Shown here piece by piece: positions 8,031 through 17,198 of a DNA stretch of 64,000 nucleotides. The notes under the pieces are model-generated. The model worked only from the letters and a program-made list of their open reading frames with translations. It had not been told where the DNA came from and ran no database searches. Source of the DNA: Anaerolineae bacterium. GTDB taxonomy: Bacteria > Chloroflexota > Anaerolineae > Promineifilales > Promineifilaceae. The first letter of the stretch is position 1. Each line of letters begins with the position of its first letter. Position numbers and translations under genes: made by a program. The stretch lies in the NCBI GenBank assembly GCA_020848035.1, contig JADLAX010000078.1:1-64000 (forward strand). Direction: 5' to 3'.

Positions 8031-8500
8031 ATCCGCTGCTGCTGGCGCTGCTGGAAGATGCCTTCTGGTCGGCGATTGCCGCCGTGGGGTTTGCCATTTT
8101 GTTCAACGTGCCGCGCCGCGCCCTGCCCGGCTGTGCCCTTGCCGCCGCCCTGGGCCACGCCCTGCGCACCTGGGTCATGCAGCTGGGGCTGCCCATCGAA
8201 CCCGCTACGCTGCTGTCGGCCACCATGATTGGCTTTCTAGGCGATTACCTGGCGCGCCGCTTTGAGTCGCCCACCGCCATTTTTACCGTCCCGGCGGTTA
8301 TTCCGATGGTGCCTGGCACCTTCGCCTTCCGCACCATGCTGGGCATTTTGGAAATCACCACCATGGGCGTCTTTGGCAGCACGCCAGTGCTGGTGGAAGC
8401 CAGCCTCAATGCCGTCAAAACGGGCCTGATTCTGGCCGCCCTGGCCGGGGGGATCATCGCGCCGCGATTGTTGTTCCGGCGGAATACGCCGGTTGTGTGA
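8027..8500 (+). CDS. Threonine/serine exporter family protein, YjjB-like small subunit
   Basis: An integral membrane protein of 157 residues starts at GTG 8027, overlapping the upstream stop by 3-4 bases. The same frame is open far upstream inside the previous gene, but homology-like sequence begins only here (NPLLLALLEDAFWSAIAAVGFAILFN). VPAVIPMVPGTFAFRTMLGIL is the hallmark of the ThrE_2/DUF3815 half. With the preceding gene it forms a split ThrE-type exporter, so the window has two amino-acid export systems (this and AzlCD). Confidence 0.9.
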   Translation: MNPLLLALLEDAFWSAIAAVGFAILFNVPRRALPGCALAAALGHALRTWVMQLGLPIEPATLLSATMIGFLGDYLARRFESPTAIFTVPAVIPMVPGTFAFRTMLGILEITTMGVFGSTPVLVEASLNAVKTGLILAALAGGIIAPRLLFRRNTPVV

Positions 8501-8566
8501 GATGTAATTGGGCATTGAGTAATTATGTCAATTCCCCAATTACTTCTTCAAGGAGGATGCAGCACA

Positions 8567-9067
8567 ATGCCTATTACCATTCACCCCCTGCAGGCGGCGG
8601 ACTGGACGGCCGTTGCCCACATTTACGCCGCTGGGATTGCTACCGGGGAAGCGACCTTTGAAACCGAGGTGCCGGGTTGGGAAACGTGGGATGCCAGTCG
8701 TCTGCGCCACAGCCGCTTTGTGGCCCGATCCGCGGCGGGCGAGGTGGTGGGCTGGGCGGCGCTTTCGGCCGTTTCCAGCCGCTGCGTCTATGCGGGCGTG
8801 GCCGAGGTGAGCGTCTACGTCGCCCCGGCCAGCTGGGGGCAGGGCATCGGCAAACAGCTGCTGCAAACGCTAATCGACAGCGCGGAAGCGGCGGGAATCT
8901 GGACGCTTCAGGCGGGCATCTTCCCGGAAAACGTGGCCAGCGTGACGCTGCATGAGAAGCTCGGCTTTCGCGTGGTGGGACGGCGGGAGAAGTTGGGGCA
9001 GCAGTACGGCCGTTGGCGCGATGTCCTCTTCCTGGAGCGGCGCAGCCAAATTGTCGGTGTCGAGTAG
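8567..9067 (+). CDS. GNAT N-acetyltransferase (phosphinothricin acetyltransferase-like)
   Basis: A single GNAT domain of 166 residues. Motif A is VAEVSVYVAPASWGQGIGKQL (acetyl-CoA pyrophosphate loop QGIGK), and the following NVASVTLHEKLGFRVVGRREK is typical of Pat/YwnH-like acetyltransferases acting on amino groups of small molecules (for example methionine sulfone). The start at 8567 is supported by AAGGAGG 11-17 nt upstream; an earlier in-frame ATG at 8525 precedes that site and was rejected. The substrate is unknown. Confidence 0.88.
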   Translation: MPITIHPLQAADWTAVAHIYAAGIATGEATFETEVPGWETWDASRLRHSRFVARSAAGEVVGWAALSAVSSRCVYAGVAEVSVYVAPASWGQGIGKQLLQTLIDSAEAAGIWTLQAGIFPENVASVTLHEKLGFRVVGRREKLGQQYGRWRDVLFLERRSQIVGVE

Positions 9068-9097
9068 TAAGATTGGTCCAATTTGGGGGCAGCGCTA

Positions 9098-9736
9098 ATG
9101 CAGTTGTATGAAATTCGGCAGTGTGAAGCTGAGGCGTGCCAGTTTCGCTTTCCGGTTGCGGCGGGTGATCCGGCGGGGGCGCGCTGCCCGCACTGCGGCA
9201 CCGCCACGGCGCTGGCTGCCACGCCGCAGGCTGGTGGTGCCCCATCGTTGCCAACAGCACCGCGTTTTACCCGGCTGGCGCTGCTGCTGGACAACATTCG
9301 CAGCCTGTACAACGTGGGAGCAATCATGCGTACGGCCGATGGCGCGGGTATCACCCACCTGCACCTGGGCGGCATCACCGCCCCACCGACCCATCCCAGG
9401 CTGGCCAAAACCGCCCTCGGCGCAGAGAGCGCCCTGCCCTGGACCCAGCATCGCAACAGCGTGCAGGCCGTGCGTCAACTCAAGTCTGAGGGATATGTGG
9501 TGTGGGTATTGGAGGAGGGGGAAACGGCCGTAAATCTCTTCACCACCCCGCTATCCGCAGCCGCCAACCAGCCAATCCTGCTCGTCATTGGCAACGAAAA
9601 AGTGGGGGTCGATCCGGAAATTGTGGCCCTGGCCGACCACGTTTTTGCTCTGCCGATGAGCGGCGTCAAAAACTCCCTCAACGTTGCCGTTGCCTTTGGC
9701 ATCGCCATTTACCAAATTCAGTTTAGGTCAGGATAG
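9098..9736 (+). CDS. SpoU/TrmH-family RNA 2'-O-methyltransferase with N-terminal zinc ribbon
   Basis: The protein has 212 residues. All three SpoU motifs are present: NIRSLYNVGAIMRTADG, LVIGNEKVGVDPEI...FALPMSG and KNSLNVAVAFGIAIYQ. These build the trefoil-knot SAM site and carry the catalytic Arg and Asn. The N-terminus has CEAEACQFRF and CPHCG, four cysteines resembling a small zinc ribbon in place of the usual SpoU substrate-binding domain. The start ATG 9098 follows TTGGGGGC; an upstream in-frame TTG was not used. It probably methylates a tRNA or rRNA ribose. Confidence 0.9.
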   Translation: MQLYEIRQCEAEACQFRFPVAAGDPAGARCPHCGTATALAATPQAGGAPSLPTAPRFTRLALLLDNIRSLYNVGAIMRTADGAGITHLHLGGITAPPTHPRLAKTALGAESALPWTQHRNSVQAVRQLKSEGYVVWVLEEGETAVNLFTTPLSAAANQPILLVIGNEKVGVDPEIVALADHVFALPMSGVKNSLNVAVAFGIAIYQIQFRSG

Positions 9737-9749
9737 TAGCCACGAGTTT

Positions 9750-9852
9750 CTCGTTCCCACGCTCGGCGTGGGAATGCCGTCGGCGGCGCTCTGCGACGCG
9801 TAGGGGACGCTGGAGCGTCCCGATCTGCATTCCACGCGGAGCGTGGAACGAG
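9750..9852. repeat. Intergenic palindromic element, family A copy 2
   Basis: CTCGTTCCCACGCTCGGCGTGGGAATG at the left end faces CATTCCACGCGGAGCGTGGAACGAG at the right, with a GACGCTGGAGCGTC hairpin inside. It is related to 1312-1479. It lies between convergent genes (SpoU methyltransferase and kinase) and may serve as a bidirectional terminator. Confidence 0.85.
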
Positions 9853-9866
9853 AGGGCAAAAGAGGG

Positions 9867-12110
9867 TTACGGGGTAGTCACGCAGCGGAAGCCGACGTTG
9901 GGCACCAGGCGGAATTCGGGGGCGCGCTCGCTGGCGCGGTTGGTGATGCGTAAATCTTCGGCAGGGCTGTCGTAGCCGCCACCGCGCAGGACGTAATCAT
10001 CGGTGACGCTGACGGCCGGGCCGGTGGGATTTTCCGCCGGGCTGCGGTCGTAATAAATTGGGTCATAGCCGTCGGCGACCCACTCCCAGACGTTGCCCGC
10101 CATGTGGTGCAGGCCAAACGGACTCACGCCTTCGGGCAGGCTGTCGACCGGCTGCAAATTGGCGAAGGTTCCGGCAAAAACGGCCGTAATGGTGCCATCT
10201 TCATCAATTGCTAACTCGTTGCCCCAGGGATAGATACGGCCGTCCCCACCCCCCGCCGCCAATTCCCACTCCGCCTCGGTGGGCAGCCGCCCGCCCACCC
10301 ACTGGCAGTACGCATTCGCCCCATGCCAGCTGACGTTGTTAATGGGAAACGCTTCAAATCCGGCCACCGGCACGTACTTGATGGTGTCATCGGTGAGGTA
10401 ACTTTGCGTCGTTTCAAAATTGGTCGAGAGGCAGGTAAAGCCGTTGCAGGCGTTGACGTAATCGCCCAGCGTGTTGAGGAAGGCGGCGTACTGCGCCACG
10501 CTCACCTCGTACCGATCGATGGCAAAGGCGTCCAGCGTCACCTCGTGGCGCGAACGCTCGTCGGCTTCAGCTAATTCATCGGCATCCGTGGCCCCCATCA
10601 TAAACGTCGTGGCCGGGATGAGCACCTGGGGCATGCCATCCAACTCGCGCGTTTGCACGATGAGCGGCGTGGGTGTGGGCAAATTGGTCGCCGTGGCCGT
10701 GGGCTGGGGCGTTGGTGTGTGCGTGGGGGAAGGTGTCGCGCTGGGCTGAGGCGTGTTGGTGGCAGTGGCGATGGGCACGGCCGTTTCCACCACCGCCACC
10801 TGAATCATCGTTGCGGAGGGAACGGCCGTTTCCGTCACAGTAGGCAGAATTGTGGATGTTGCAGTAGGCAAAGGCGTTGCCGTGGCGGTGGGTGGCAGTC
10901 CACCATTTTGCGCCAGGTAAACCAGATCATCCACCGAGCGCCCTTCCCAGACAAAAAACCAGCCTGCGGCCCCGGTCAACCCCACCACCAGCAGCAAAAA
11001 CAGCAGGAAGAAGAGGCAGGAACGGCCGTTGTTCGTTTTCACCTTCTCTGGCTTTGGCGTGGGCGTGACGGTGTGCTGCGCCTGGCCCATCACCGTGGCG
11101 GCGGGCGGCGGCGGCAGCGAGCGCGGCGCGGCGGAAATGGGCAGGCCGGGCACGGCGGGCGGCGGCGGCATGACACGCGGCGGCGCGGCAGGCGCAGTGT
11201 GAAGCGTGGTCGTGCCAGGCAGGTTAAGGTCAAAATCGTCTGGTTGGGTGATGGCTTGTTCAACGGCCGTTGCCAGCAAATTCCCATTGGCATACCGGTC
11301 GCCCGGTTCCTTGGCCAGCGCTTTGAGGATCACCGCCGACAGCGCCGGGCTTAAATCGGGCCGGATTTCATGCGGCGCGGTTGGCAGTTCGCTCATCTGC
11401 TTCAGGGCGATTTCCAGCGGTTCCGCACCTTCAAACGGCCGTTGCCCGGTAAACATCTGGTACAAAATCACGCCCACCGCATACAAATCGCTCTGCGGCA
11501 CCACCCGCGCCGACGACATCGCCTGCTCCGGGGCGACGTAGTGGGGCGAGCCAAAAATATCGCCCTGCGTGTCGCTGTCGGCCAGCATGGCCAGGCCAAA
11601 GTCGGTGAGGTAGGAACGCCTGCGCTGCGCATCGCCAAAGTCGCCGTCTTCGCCCAGCATGATGTTCGACGGCTTCACGTCCCGGTGAATGATCCCCTTG
11701 CTGTGGGCATAGTCGAGCGCCCCGCACAACTCCCGGACCAATCGCGCCGCCTCCAGGGCCGGCAGCCACTCATCCCGCGCCCGCAAATCGTCCAGGTAGC
11801 TGCGCAAATCCTGGCCGGGAATGTACTGCATCGCCATGTAAAACAGGCCAGACACCTCGCCGTAGCGATACAGCCGCACGATGTGGGGATGCTCCAGCTG
11901 GGCAATGGCCTGCGCCTCTCGCTCAAAACGGGCCCGGTACGACTCATCGGCGCGGTAGATGGCATCAATCACCTTGATGGCCACGTCCCGCTTCAGCCGC
12001 ACGTCCCGCCCCCGGTAAACACGCGCCATCCCGCCCCGCCCCAGCAGAGCGACCAGTTCGTATTCATCCAGCTGCTGCCCGATGAGCGGGTCTTGGTTCA
12101 AGTTTGTCAT
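9867..12110 (-). CDS. Membrane Ser/Thr protein kinase fused to a formylglycine-generating-enzyme-like domain
   Basis: The protein has 747 residues. A Hanks-type kinase domain (about 17-285) has the G-loop GRGGMARV (24-31), Lys46, HRDVKPSN (142-149), DFG (170-172) and APE (193-195). A Pro-rich juxtamembrane stretch follows, then one membrane helix (about 364-387), a Thr/Pro-rich outer linker (about 405-490) and a C-terminal FGE-sulfatase/SUMF1-type domain (about 495-747; GGRLPTEAEWE, GNVWEWV, RGGGYD, VGFRCV). The catalytic cysteine pair of true formylglycine-generating enzymes is missing between RGGGYD and VGFRC, so the outer domain is probably a sensor or ligand binder. The stop of the upstream gene is 21 bp away, suggesting co-transcription. 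Confidence 0.93.
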   Translation of the reverse strand: MTNLNQDPLIGQQLDEYELVALLGRGGMARVYRGRDVRLKRDVAIKVIDAIYRADESYRARFEREAQAIAQLEHPHIVRLYRYGEVSGLFYMAMQYIPGQDLRSYLDDLRARDEWLPALEAARLVRELCGALDYAHSKGIIHRDVKPSNIMLGEDGDFGDAQRRRSYLTDFGLAMLADSDTQGDIFGSPHYVAPEQAMSSARVVPQSDLYAVGVILYQMFTGQRPFEGAEPLEIALKQMSELPTAPHEIRPDLSPALSAVILKALAKEPGDRYANGNLLATAVEQAITQPDDFDLNLPGTTTLHTAPAAPPRVMPPPPAVPGLPISAAPRSLPPPPAATVMGQAQHTVTPTPKPEKVKTNNGRSCLFFLLFLLLVVGLTGAAGWFFVWEGRSVDDLVYLAQNGGLPPTATATPLPTATSTILPTVTETAVPSATMIQVAVVETAVPIATATNTPQPSATPSPTHTPTPQPTATATNLPTPTPLIVQTRELDGMPQVLIPATTFMMGATDADELAEADERSRHEVTLDAFAIDRYEVSVAQYAAFLNTLGDYVNACNGFTCLSTNFETTQSYLTDDTIKYVPVAGFEAFPINNVSWHGANAYCQWVGGRLPTEAEWELAAGGGDGRIYPWGNELAIDEDGTITAVFAGTFANLQPVDSLPEGVSPFGLHHMAGNVWEWVADGYDPIYYDRSPAENPTGPAVSVTDDYVLRGGGYDSPAEDLRITNRASERAPEFRLVPNVGFRCVTTP

Positions 12111-12131
12111 TGAAATATTGGCGGCAAAAAA

Positions 12132-14555
12132 TTACCGACTAAACAGGCCACGTTTGTCGTAGGACGTGGTGGCGATGCGGTGCAGGTCGCGCACAAACTG
12201 GTTCAGACCTGCGGCGAAGGAGTCGAGCTGGTCGGCGATGATGCGGACGGCGAGATCGTGGCGGCCAACGGCCGTTAACAACCCCACATGCGGCCGAAAA
12301 TCGCGCAAAGTCACGTGCATCATCTCTTCGTCATCGGTGATCACCGCCCAGGCCAGCTCCTTTTTCTCGTTGTCGTCTTTGGCCGTCATGAAGCGCGTCA
12401 GGCTGCTGCCCGGCGACACGCGCCCGACGTTGGAAAAGACCTCGCGCCCCTTGATGAGATCATTGAGCACGTCAAACTGGTCTGGGATTTTGTCCAGCAG
12501 CCGCTGCAGCGGCACGGGCAGATGGGCCAGCAGGCGAATCGTGTCCAGGCTGATGCTCTCCCCGGTGCTGGCGCGCACCTTGGCCCGGTTCAGCACTTCG
12601 CCAAACCCGGCCAGGATCGTCAGGTATGATTTTTGCAGCTTCTCGAACTGGCCGTAGATGTGCTGCCGGTTGCGCGTGGCCCGCTCGTAGTTGCGCAGCG
12701 CCGCCAGAGTGCGCTGGTGATGGCCGATCAGGTCCAGGTTGTCCAGCGGCACCTCAAAGGTCATCGGGTAAACGCGGTCACGCGGGCTGCGGCGGCTGGC
12801 GTCCACCGGGATGAGAATGACGGGGTTGCTGCTCGGGCTTTGGAGGGCGTCCAGGGCGGATTTGGCGGCGGCGGCGGTACGGCCGTCAGCCAACAGCTCC
12901 TCCAACTGCGTCACCAACTCCGGCGCGGGGCGGTAGGCCAGGGCATGGACCGTGCGGTAGAGCACCAGCAAATCATTCACCGTCATGCGCAGCAAATCGT
13001 TGCGCTGCTTGAACAGTTCGCGCAGCTCCAAAATGGCGGGCAGGTCAATGGCCGACGTCTCGGCGCTGGCCTCCACCGCTACCTGCGGCGCGGCCTGCAG
13101 GCGCTGCCGGTCGGCGGGGCGCAGCGCCAGCGCGGGCGCATACGGCCGATTCTGCGGCGCGGTCACCGGCGGCATGCTGTGCAAATAAACCGCCCAGGAC
13201 AGCGCCTCGTTGGTCAAAATTTCGGCCACCGCCGCGCCCCAAATGCCGTCAAAAAAGATGTGCGACAGGTCGAACACAAAGGTTTCGCCCGTGTCGAAAA
13301 TAGTCATCGGCTGGTCGCCAACGGCCCGTTCCGCCTGGCGCAGGTTGGCCAGCGGCTGGTGGCGCGACTGCTGATCGGTGTTGATCCAGATGGGGGCCAG
13401 GCGCAGGCTGGTCAGCTCCTGGCGCAGCCCTTCGCTGGTGCCGGACAAAAATTCGGGGAAGGCCGAGCGTTTTACCTGGGCCAGCTCGGCCAGGTTGGCA
13501 GGCGGCGGCTGGTCGGCCTGGTACATCAAATTGGTGATGTAGCCGCGCATGGTGGCCACGTTGAGGGGACGGCCGTTTTTGTCGGCACAGGCGGGTATCA
13601 GGTAATAGCGCCCACGATGAATGATGCCAATCTGCATTTGCTCCAGGGGAATGGGCTTGCGGTCTTCGCCGTAGAGCGACGGCTCCAGGTAGGCGCGGAT
13701 GCTAAGCTGCTGCTGGTAAGCAGGCAGCGACTGCGCTTCGGCGGCAGCAATTCGCTTTTGCCACGTTTCCTGCACGGCGGGCGGCAGCTGCAACACGGCT
13801 TCGGCCAGGAAAGCGTCAAATTTGCGGCGGCGGTAGGTGGGATAATCTTCTTGGGGCTGCACGTCGACGCCACGGCCGTACGGCCGTAATCGTTCCCAGC
13901 GCGGGTAGAGGGCGGCAAAGCGGGCGTGGTGGGGCAAATCGGCGGTCACTTCGCGCAGGATGGTGGTGTAGACACGTTCGCGCCATTCGTTTTCCAACAG
14001 GTTGTAATATTGGTGCAGGGTGTAAACGGCCGTCATTGCCAGCGCCGTCACCCGGTCCACCGGGGAAAGCTGCATCTGATGCTGGCGCAGCGTCGTGTCG
14101 AAGCCGTGGGTTTCGTAAGCGTGGCGGGCGGTGTCGTCGCGCAGGGCATAATCGACGTAAAACTGCCAGATGCCTTCAGGGAAGGAAGCGTCTATCTCTT
14201 TTCCGGCCAGCTTGAGCAAATTTTGGTAGGCCCACAAAACGGCCGCTGGCCCGGCAAAAAAGGTACCAAACACGGCTTTGTCGATGAGCGCCTGCTCGAC
14301 GCCTTTGAACAGCAGGTGAATATCGCGCCGCACCGTGGCCGCCGGGGGGATGCGGCTGGGCAGGCGCAGCAGGCCGTTCAGGATCACGCCAGGGACGTTA
14401 CCGGCGGGGGTATTTTTGGCGATAGCTGCAACCAGCTTATCGATTTCGGGCAAAGACAAGGACGACAACTCGTGCACCTTCCGGGTGTGGGCAATATTAC
14501 GAAGAGTATGAAGGGTCGCCTGGGTGGCGTCAATGGCGCGTTTACTATCGTCCAC
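12132..14555 (-). CDS. Large protein with a carnitine-acyltransferase-like HxxxDG motif, function unknown
   Basis: The protein has 807 residues and starts at GTG, with AAAGG about 10 nt upstream. I do not recognise it as a named family. The segment MTIFDTGETFVFDLSHIFFD, continuing G-I-W-G-A-A, resembles the active-site region of CoA-dependent acyltransferases (choline/carnitine acyltransferase and condensation-domain superfamily): His432-x3-Asp436-Gly437, preceded by a strand of the form (I/F)xDxGxxxFxxxHxxxDG. The rest is largely helical, soluble and without a signal peptide. It lies directly upstream of the kinase gene and probably shares its transcript. The acyltransferase assignment is inference from one motif and its context. 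Confidence 0.5.
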   Translation of the reverse strand: MDDSKRAIDATQATLHTLRNIAHTRKVHELSSLSLPEIDKLVAAIAKNTPAGNVPGVILNGLLRLPSRIPPAATVRRDIHLLFKGVEQALIDKAVFGTFFAGPAAVLWAYQNLLKLAGKEIDASFPEGIWQFYVDYALRDDTARHAYETHGFDTTLRQHQMQLSPVDRVTALAMTAVYTLHQYYNLLENEWRERVYTTILREVTADLPHHARFAALYPRWERLRPYGRGVDVQPQEDYPTYRRRKFDAFLAEAVLQLPPAVQETWQKRIAAAEAQSLPAYQQQLSIRAYLEPSLYGEDRKPIPLEQMQIGIIHRGRYYLIPACADKNGRPLNVATMRGYITNLMYQADQPPPANLAELAQVKRSAFPEFLSGTSEGLRQELTSLRLAPIWINTDQQSRHQPLANLRQAERAVGDQPMTIFDTGETFVFDLSHIFFDGIWGAAVAEILTNEALSWAVYLHSMPPVTAPQNRPYAPALALRPADRQRLQAAPQVAVEASAETSAIDLPAILELRELFKQRNDLLRMTVNDLLVLYRTVHALAYRPAPELVTQLEELLADGRTAAAAKSALDALQSPSSNPVILIPVDASRRSPRDRVYPMTFEVPLDNLDLIGHHQRTLAALRNYERATRNRQHIYGQFEKLQKSYLTILAGFGEVLNRAKVRASTGESISLDTIRLLAHLPVPLQRLLDKIPDQFDVLNDLIKGREVFSNVGRVSPGSSLTRFMTAKDDNEKKELAWAVITDDEEMMHVTLRDFRPHVGLLTAVGRHDLAVRIIADQLDSFAAGLNQFVRDLHRIATTSYDKRGLFSR

Positions 14556-14643
14556 AAGACGTTGCCTTTGCGTATGCTTTGAGGTCGGTACTACAAAAGG
14601 TGCGGGCTAATTATGCCGAATATAGAGGTTTCTGTAAACCATA

Positions 14644-14726
14644 AACCCCCACCCTGGCCCTCCCCCTCGCAGGGGGAGGGAATCTGGCTCCCTCTCCCTC
14701 GCAGGGAGAGGGTTGGGGTGAGGGTA
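14644..14726. repeat. CCCTCCCCCTCGCAGGGGGAGGG hairpin element, family D copy 1
   Basis: The sequence reads ACCCCCACCCTGGCCCTCCC, an inner CCCCCTCGCAGGGGG hairpin, then GGCTCCCTCTCCC, GGGAGAGGG and TTGGGGTGAGGGT. A near-identical element is at 40311-40392. It lies between two minus-strand genes. Confidence 0.88.
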
Positions 14727-14731
14727 AAGTC

Positions 14732-17053
14732 CTACTCCACGCGAATGGTGGTGAGAATGCGGTGGTCGCTGCCGTCGTCCAGCAGCAGGCGCACGCCGGT
14801 GATGGGATCATAGAGGCCAATTTCGATCTGGTAGACACCGGGCGGGGCGAGCGGATCGAGGGGAATGGCGTAGGCATCGCGGATAATTTCGTCGGTGCGC
14901 CAGGTGGTGGTGGGGCGACGGCCGTTTTCCGGTTCGTTATCCTGCTGCCCCCACAAAAAATTATTGCTGTTGATGTTGTACACCTCGCCCAGCACGTGGG
15001 TAAACACCTTAAACCGCTGGCCAATTTGCCCGGCCCCTTGCCAGTACAGCGTCAGCGGGATGGCCTCGCCGGGGCTGAACGTCGTCTCGCCTAAATCGTA
15101 ACCGAGCAGGCGGATGCCCTGCTCAAACGAAGCATCAACGCGGTTTTGAATGGTGACGTCGGCGGGGGTGAGGAAGTTGGCTTCTTTCTGACGGATGGTG
15201 AGGTGGCCGAAAACGGCCGTGCCCTCCGCCGTCTCAGCGTAAAACTGGTACGGTCCCGAGGTCAAATCGGCCGAAACGAGCAAATCCACCTGCTGTCGGA
15301 CCGGTTCGGCGCTGGTGGGCGCGGCCACGGTAGCCAGCAAAAACGGCACACCGCCGCTGGCAGGCCGTACGCCAATGTCTACCGGTTCGGCCGTGCTGCC
15401 GCCCGCCCAGTACAAAAAGAGGTGCATCGTTTCGCCGCTGTGAAAGTCGTGGGTTTGCAAATCGTAGCCGGTGAGGTGGGGAACGGCCGTATCCAAGACA
15501 AACGGCGCTTCTGTCTCGATTAGCGTTTCCATCTTGGCCGCCCGGTCTGGCGTGCGGGCAAAAAAGAGCAGCTGCTTATCGCCGTATGGGTAAGACAGTT
15601 CGCCTGCGGCTCGTTCGGTCAGCCAGTTCACCACATGCTGTTCGGGATCACCAATCGCGGCGTACTGGGTGCGCACCAGCCAGAGGCCCTCATGCTGCTG
15701 CCAGATGGGGTCGAGGAAGTCGTGGGCCTGCTGCGGCGTCATCTGCCACGCGCCGGGAATGCCGTGCCAGAAATCGGCGTAGTGGTAGGCAAAAATGGGC
15801 CAATCGGTGTCGTTGTAGAGCACCACGGCATCGTCTGGCTGCCGGTACGCTGCGATTGTGGCCGTCAGCGAGGGAAAATCGTCGAAAAGGACGCGGTTGT
15901 TGTGGTAGCTGTTGAGGCCAAACAGGGCGGCATACACGGCCAGCCCGGCGGCCAAAAAACCGAGGGGACGAGAACGCCTGCGTTGAGCGATGTCGAAACG
16001 GCCGTTGCTCAACCCATCAATCCCCCAGCCCAGCAGCACCGCAAACGCCGCCAAAAAGATGATGAGATAGCGCGGCGCCAGCGGCGGCGAGTAGAAAAAG
16101 GAGGCTTTGGGCAGGGAAACGAGGTAGACCACCAGCGCAGGCAGCAGCAGCCCCAGCAGCAGCAGGGCCAGCTTTTGCTGCTCCAACGGCCGTTTTCGCG
16201 CCCGCCAGCCAATCAACCCCACGCCCAGCAAAAACACCAGCAGCACCGGCACGGTGAGCGTAGCGTACTGGTCCACATCCAGCGGAATGCCGACGGTGAG
16301 CACGGTCCAGTAAATTTTGAGGAAGCTCCACGGCTCGACGGGGTTGGCCTGGGACCAGGTGGGGATGCGGCTCAGGGCGTAGAAAAGCCACGGCGCATAA
16401 AGCAGCAGCACGGCCGTTTGCGCCAGCGACCACTGCCAAAAATTGCGCCAGCGGTCGGCGGCGCGGGGCCAGACGAAAAAGAGCCAGACCAGGTTGGCCG
16501 TCACCAGGACCATGACGGCCAGGTAGAGGTTGTACAGCCCCAAAACCATGAAGAGGATGTAGAGGAGCCAGTCGCGGCGACGGCCGACTTGCCACACACC
16601 CACCGCCGCCCACAGCGCCCACGCCCCCAACAGCGCCGCCAGGGCGTACATGCGCATCTCTTGCGCCCAACCAATGTCAAACCGAGAAATGGTGATGAAT
16701 AACGCTGCGAGGAGTCCGGTGAAACGGCCGTTGATCCGCTTGCCCAATAAATACGTGGCCGGTATGGTCAGCAGGCCGAAAATGGCCGAGAGCAGGCGCA
16801 GGCCAAATTCGGATTCGCCGCTGAGCAGCCGCCAGAAGTGGAGGAGCCAGAAGTAAAGGGGAGGGTGCACATCGTGGGCGGTCCAGCTGGCGATGGCCGC
16901 CAGCGACTGCCGGGCGGCCCAGGCGGCCAGCCCTTCGTCCCACCAGACGCTTTTGTCCCCCAAAGCCACCACCCGCAGGCCAAAGCCCAGCAACATCAGC
17001 CCCACCAACAGCCAGCGGGTGCCCCTCTCTGAATCGTACCGTCGCGCAAACAT
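14732..17053 (-). CDS. GT39/ArnT-like polyprenyl-phosphate-sugar glycosyltransferase, multi-pass membrane
   Basis: The protein has 773 residues. The N-terminus has one helix followed by SVWWDEGLAAW, whose Asp39-Glu40 pair is the catalytic signature of dolichyl/undecaprenyl-phosphate sugar mannosyltransferases. HDVHPPLYFWLLHFW, FGLRLLSAIFGLLTIPATYL and about ten more helices extend to near residue 395. A C-terminal soluble part (about 400-773) of beta-rich sequence follows, probably outside the membrane. It likely transfers a sugar from a lipid carrier to a protein or glycan at the cell surface. The start is leaderless-looking, with TTGACG, 17 bp, TTTAAT and 7 nt before the ATG. Confidence 0.88.
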   Translation of the reverse strand: MFARRYDSERGTRWLLVGLMLLGFGLRVVALGDKSVWWDEGLAAWAARQSLAAIASWTAHDVHPPLYFWLLHFWRLLSGESEFGLRLLSAIFGLLTIPATYLLGKRINGRFTGLLAALFITISRFDIGWAQEMRMYALAALLGAWALWAAVGVWQVGRRRDWLLYILFMVLGLYNLYLAVMVLVTANLVWLFFVWPRAADRWRNFWQWSLAQTAVLLLYAPWLFYALSRIPTWSQANPVEPWSFLKIYWTVLTVGIPLDVDQYATLTVPVLLVFLLGVGLIGWRARKRPLEQQKLALLLLGLLLPALVVYLVSLPKASFFYSPPLAPRYLIIFLAAFAVLLGWGIDGLSNGRFDIAQRRRSRPLGFLAAGLAVYAALFGLNSYHNNRVLFDDFPSLTATIAAYRQPDDAVVLYNDTDWPIFAYHYADFWHGIPGAWQMTPQQAHDFLDPIWQQHEGLWLVRTQYAAIGDPEQHVVNWLTERAAGELSYPYGDKQLLFFARTPDRAAKMETLIETEAPFVLDTAVPHLTGYDLQTHDFHSGETMHLFLYWAGGSTAEPVDIGVRPASGGVPFLLATVAAPTSAEPVRQQVDLLVSADLTSGPYQFYAETAEGTAVFGHLTIRQKEANFLTPADVTIQNRVDASFEQGIRLLGYDLGETTFSPGEAIPLTLYWQGAGQIGQRFKVFTHVLGEVYNINSNNFLWGQQDNEPENGRRPTTTWRTDEIIRDAYAIPLDPLAPPGVYQIEIGLYDPITGVRLLLDDGSDHRILTTIRVE

Positions 17054-17089
17054 CGGGCGAATTAAAGCCTAATTGGAAACGGCCGTCAA
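17054..17089 (-). promoter_or_regulatory. Strong candidate promoter placing the start codon at the transcription start
   Basis: On the minus strand TTGACG (17089-17084) is followed by exactly 17 bp and TTTAAT (17066-17061). Seven bases later comes the ATG of the glycosyltransferase (17053). There is no Shine-Dalgarno site, so the mRNA would be leaderless. The spacer contains a copy of the genome-wide CGGCCGT word. Confidence 0.6.
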
Positions 17090-17105
17090 TGTGTAAGGCT
17101 TCGTC

Positions 17106-17174
17106 TGTCATTCCCGCGCAGGCGGGAATCTACTCAAGCGAAGAAAGTGGATACCCGCCTGCGCGGGTATGACA
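17106..17174. repeat. Intergenic palindromic element, family B copy 2
   Basis: It has the same ends (TGTCATTCCCGC ... GCGGGTATGACA) and nearly the same length as 3731-3800, with the centre diverged. It lies between accC and the glycosyltransferase gene on the same strand. Confidence 0.88.
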
Positions 17175-17198
17175 CTACAATTTCCAATCTGACCTGAT

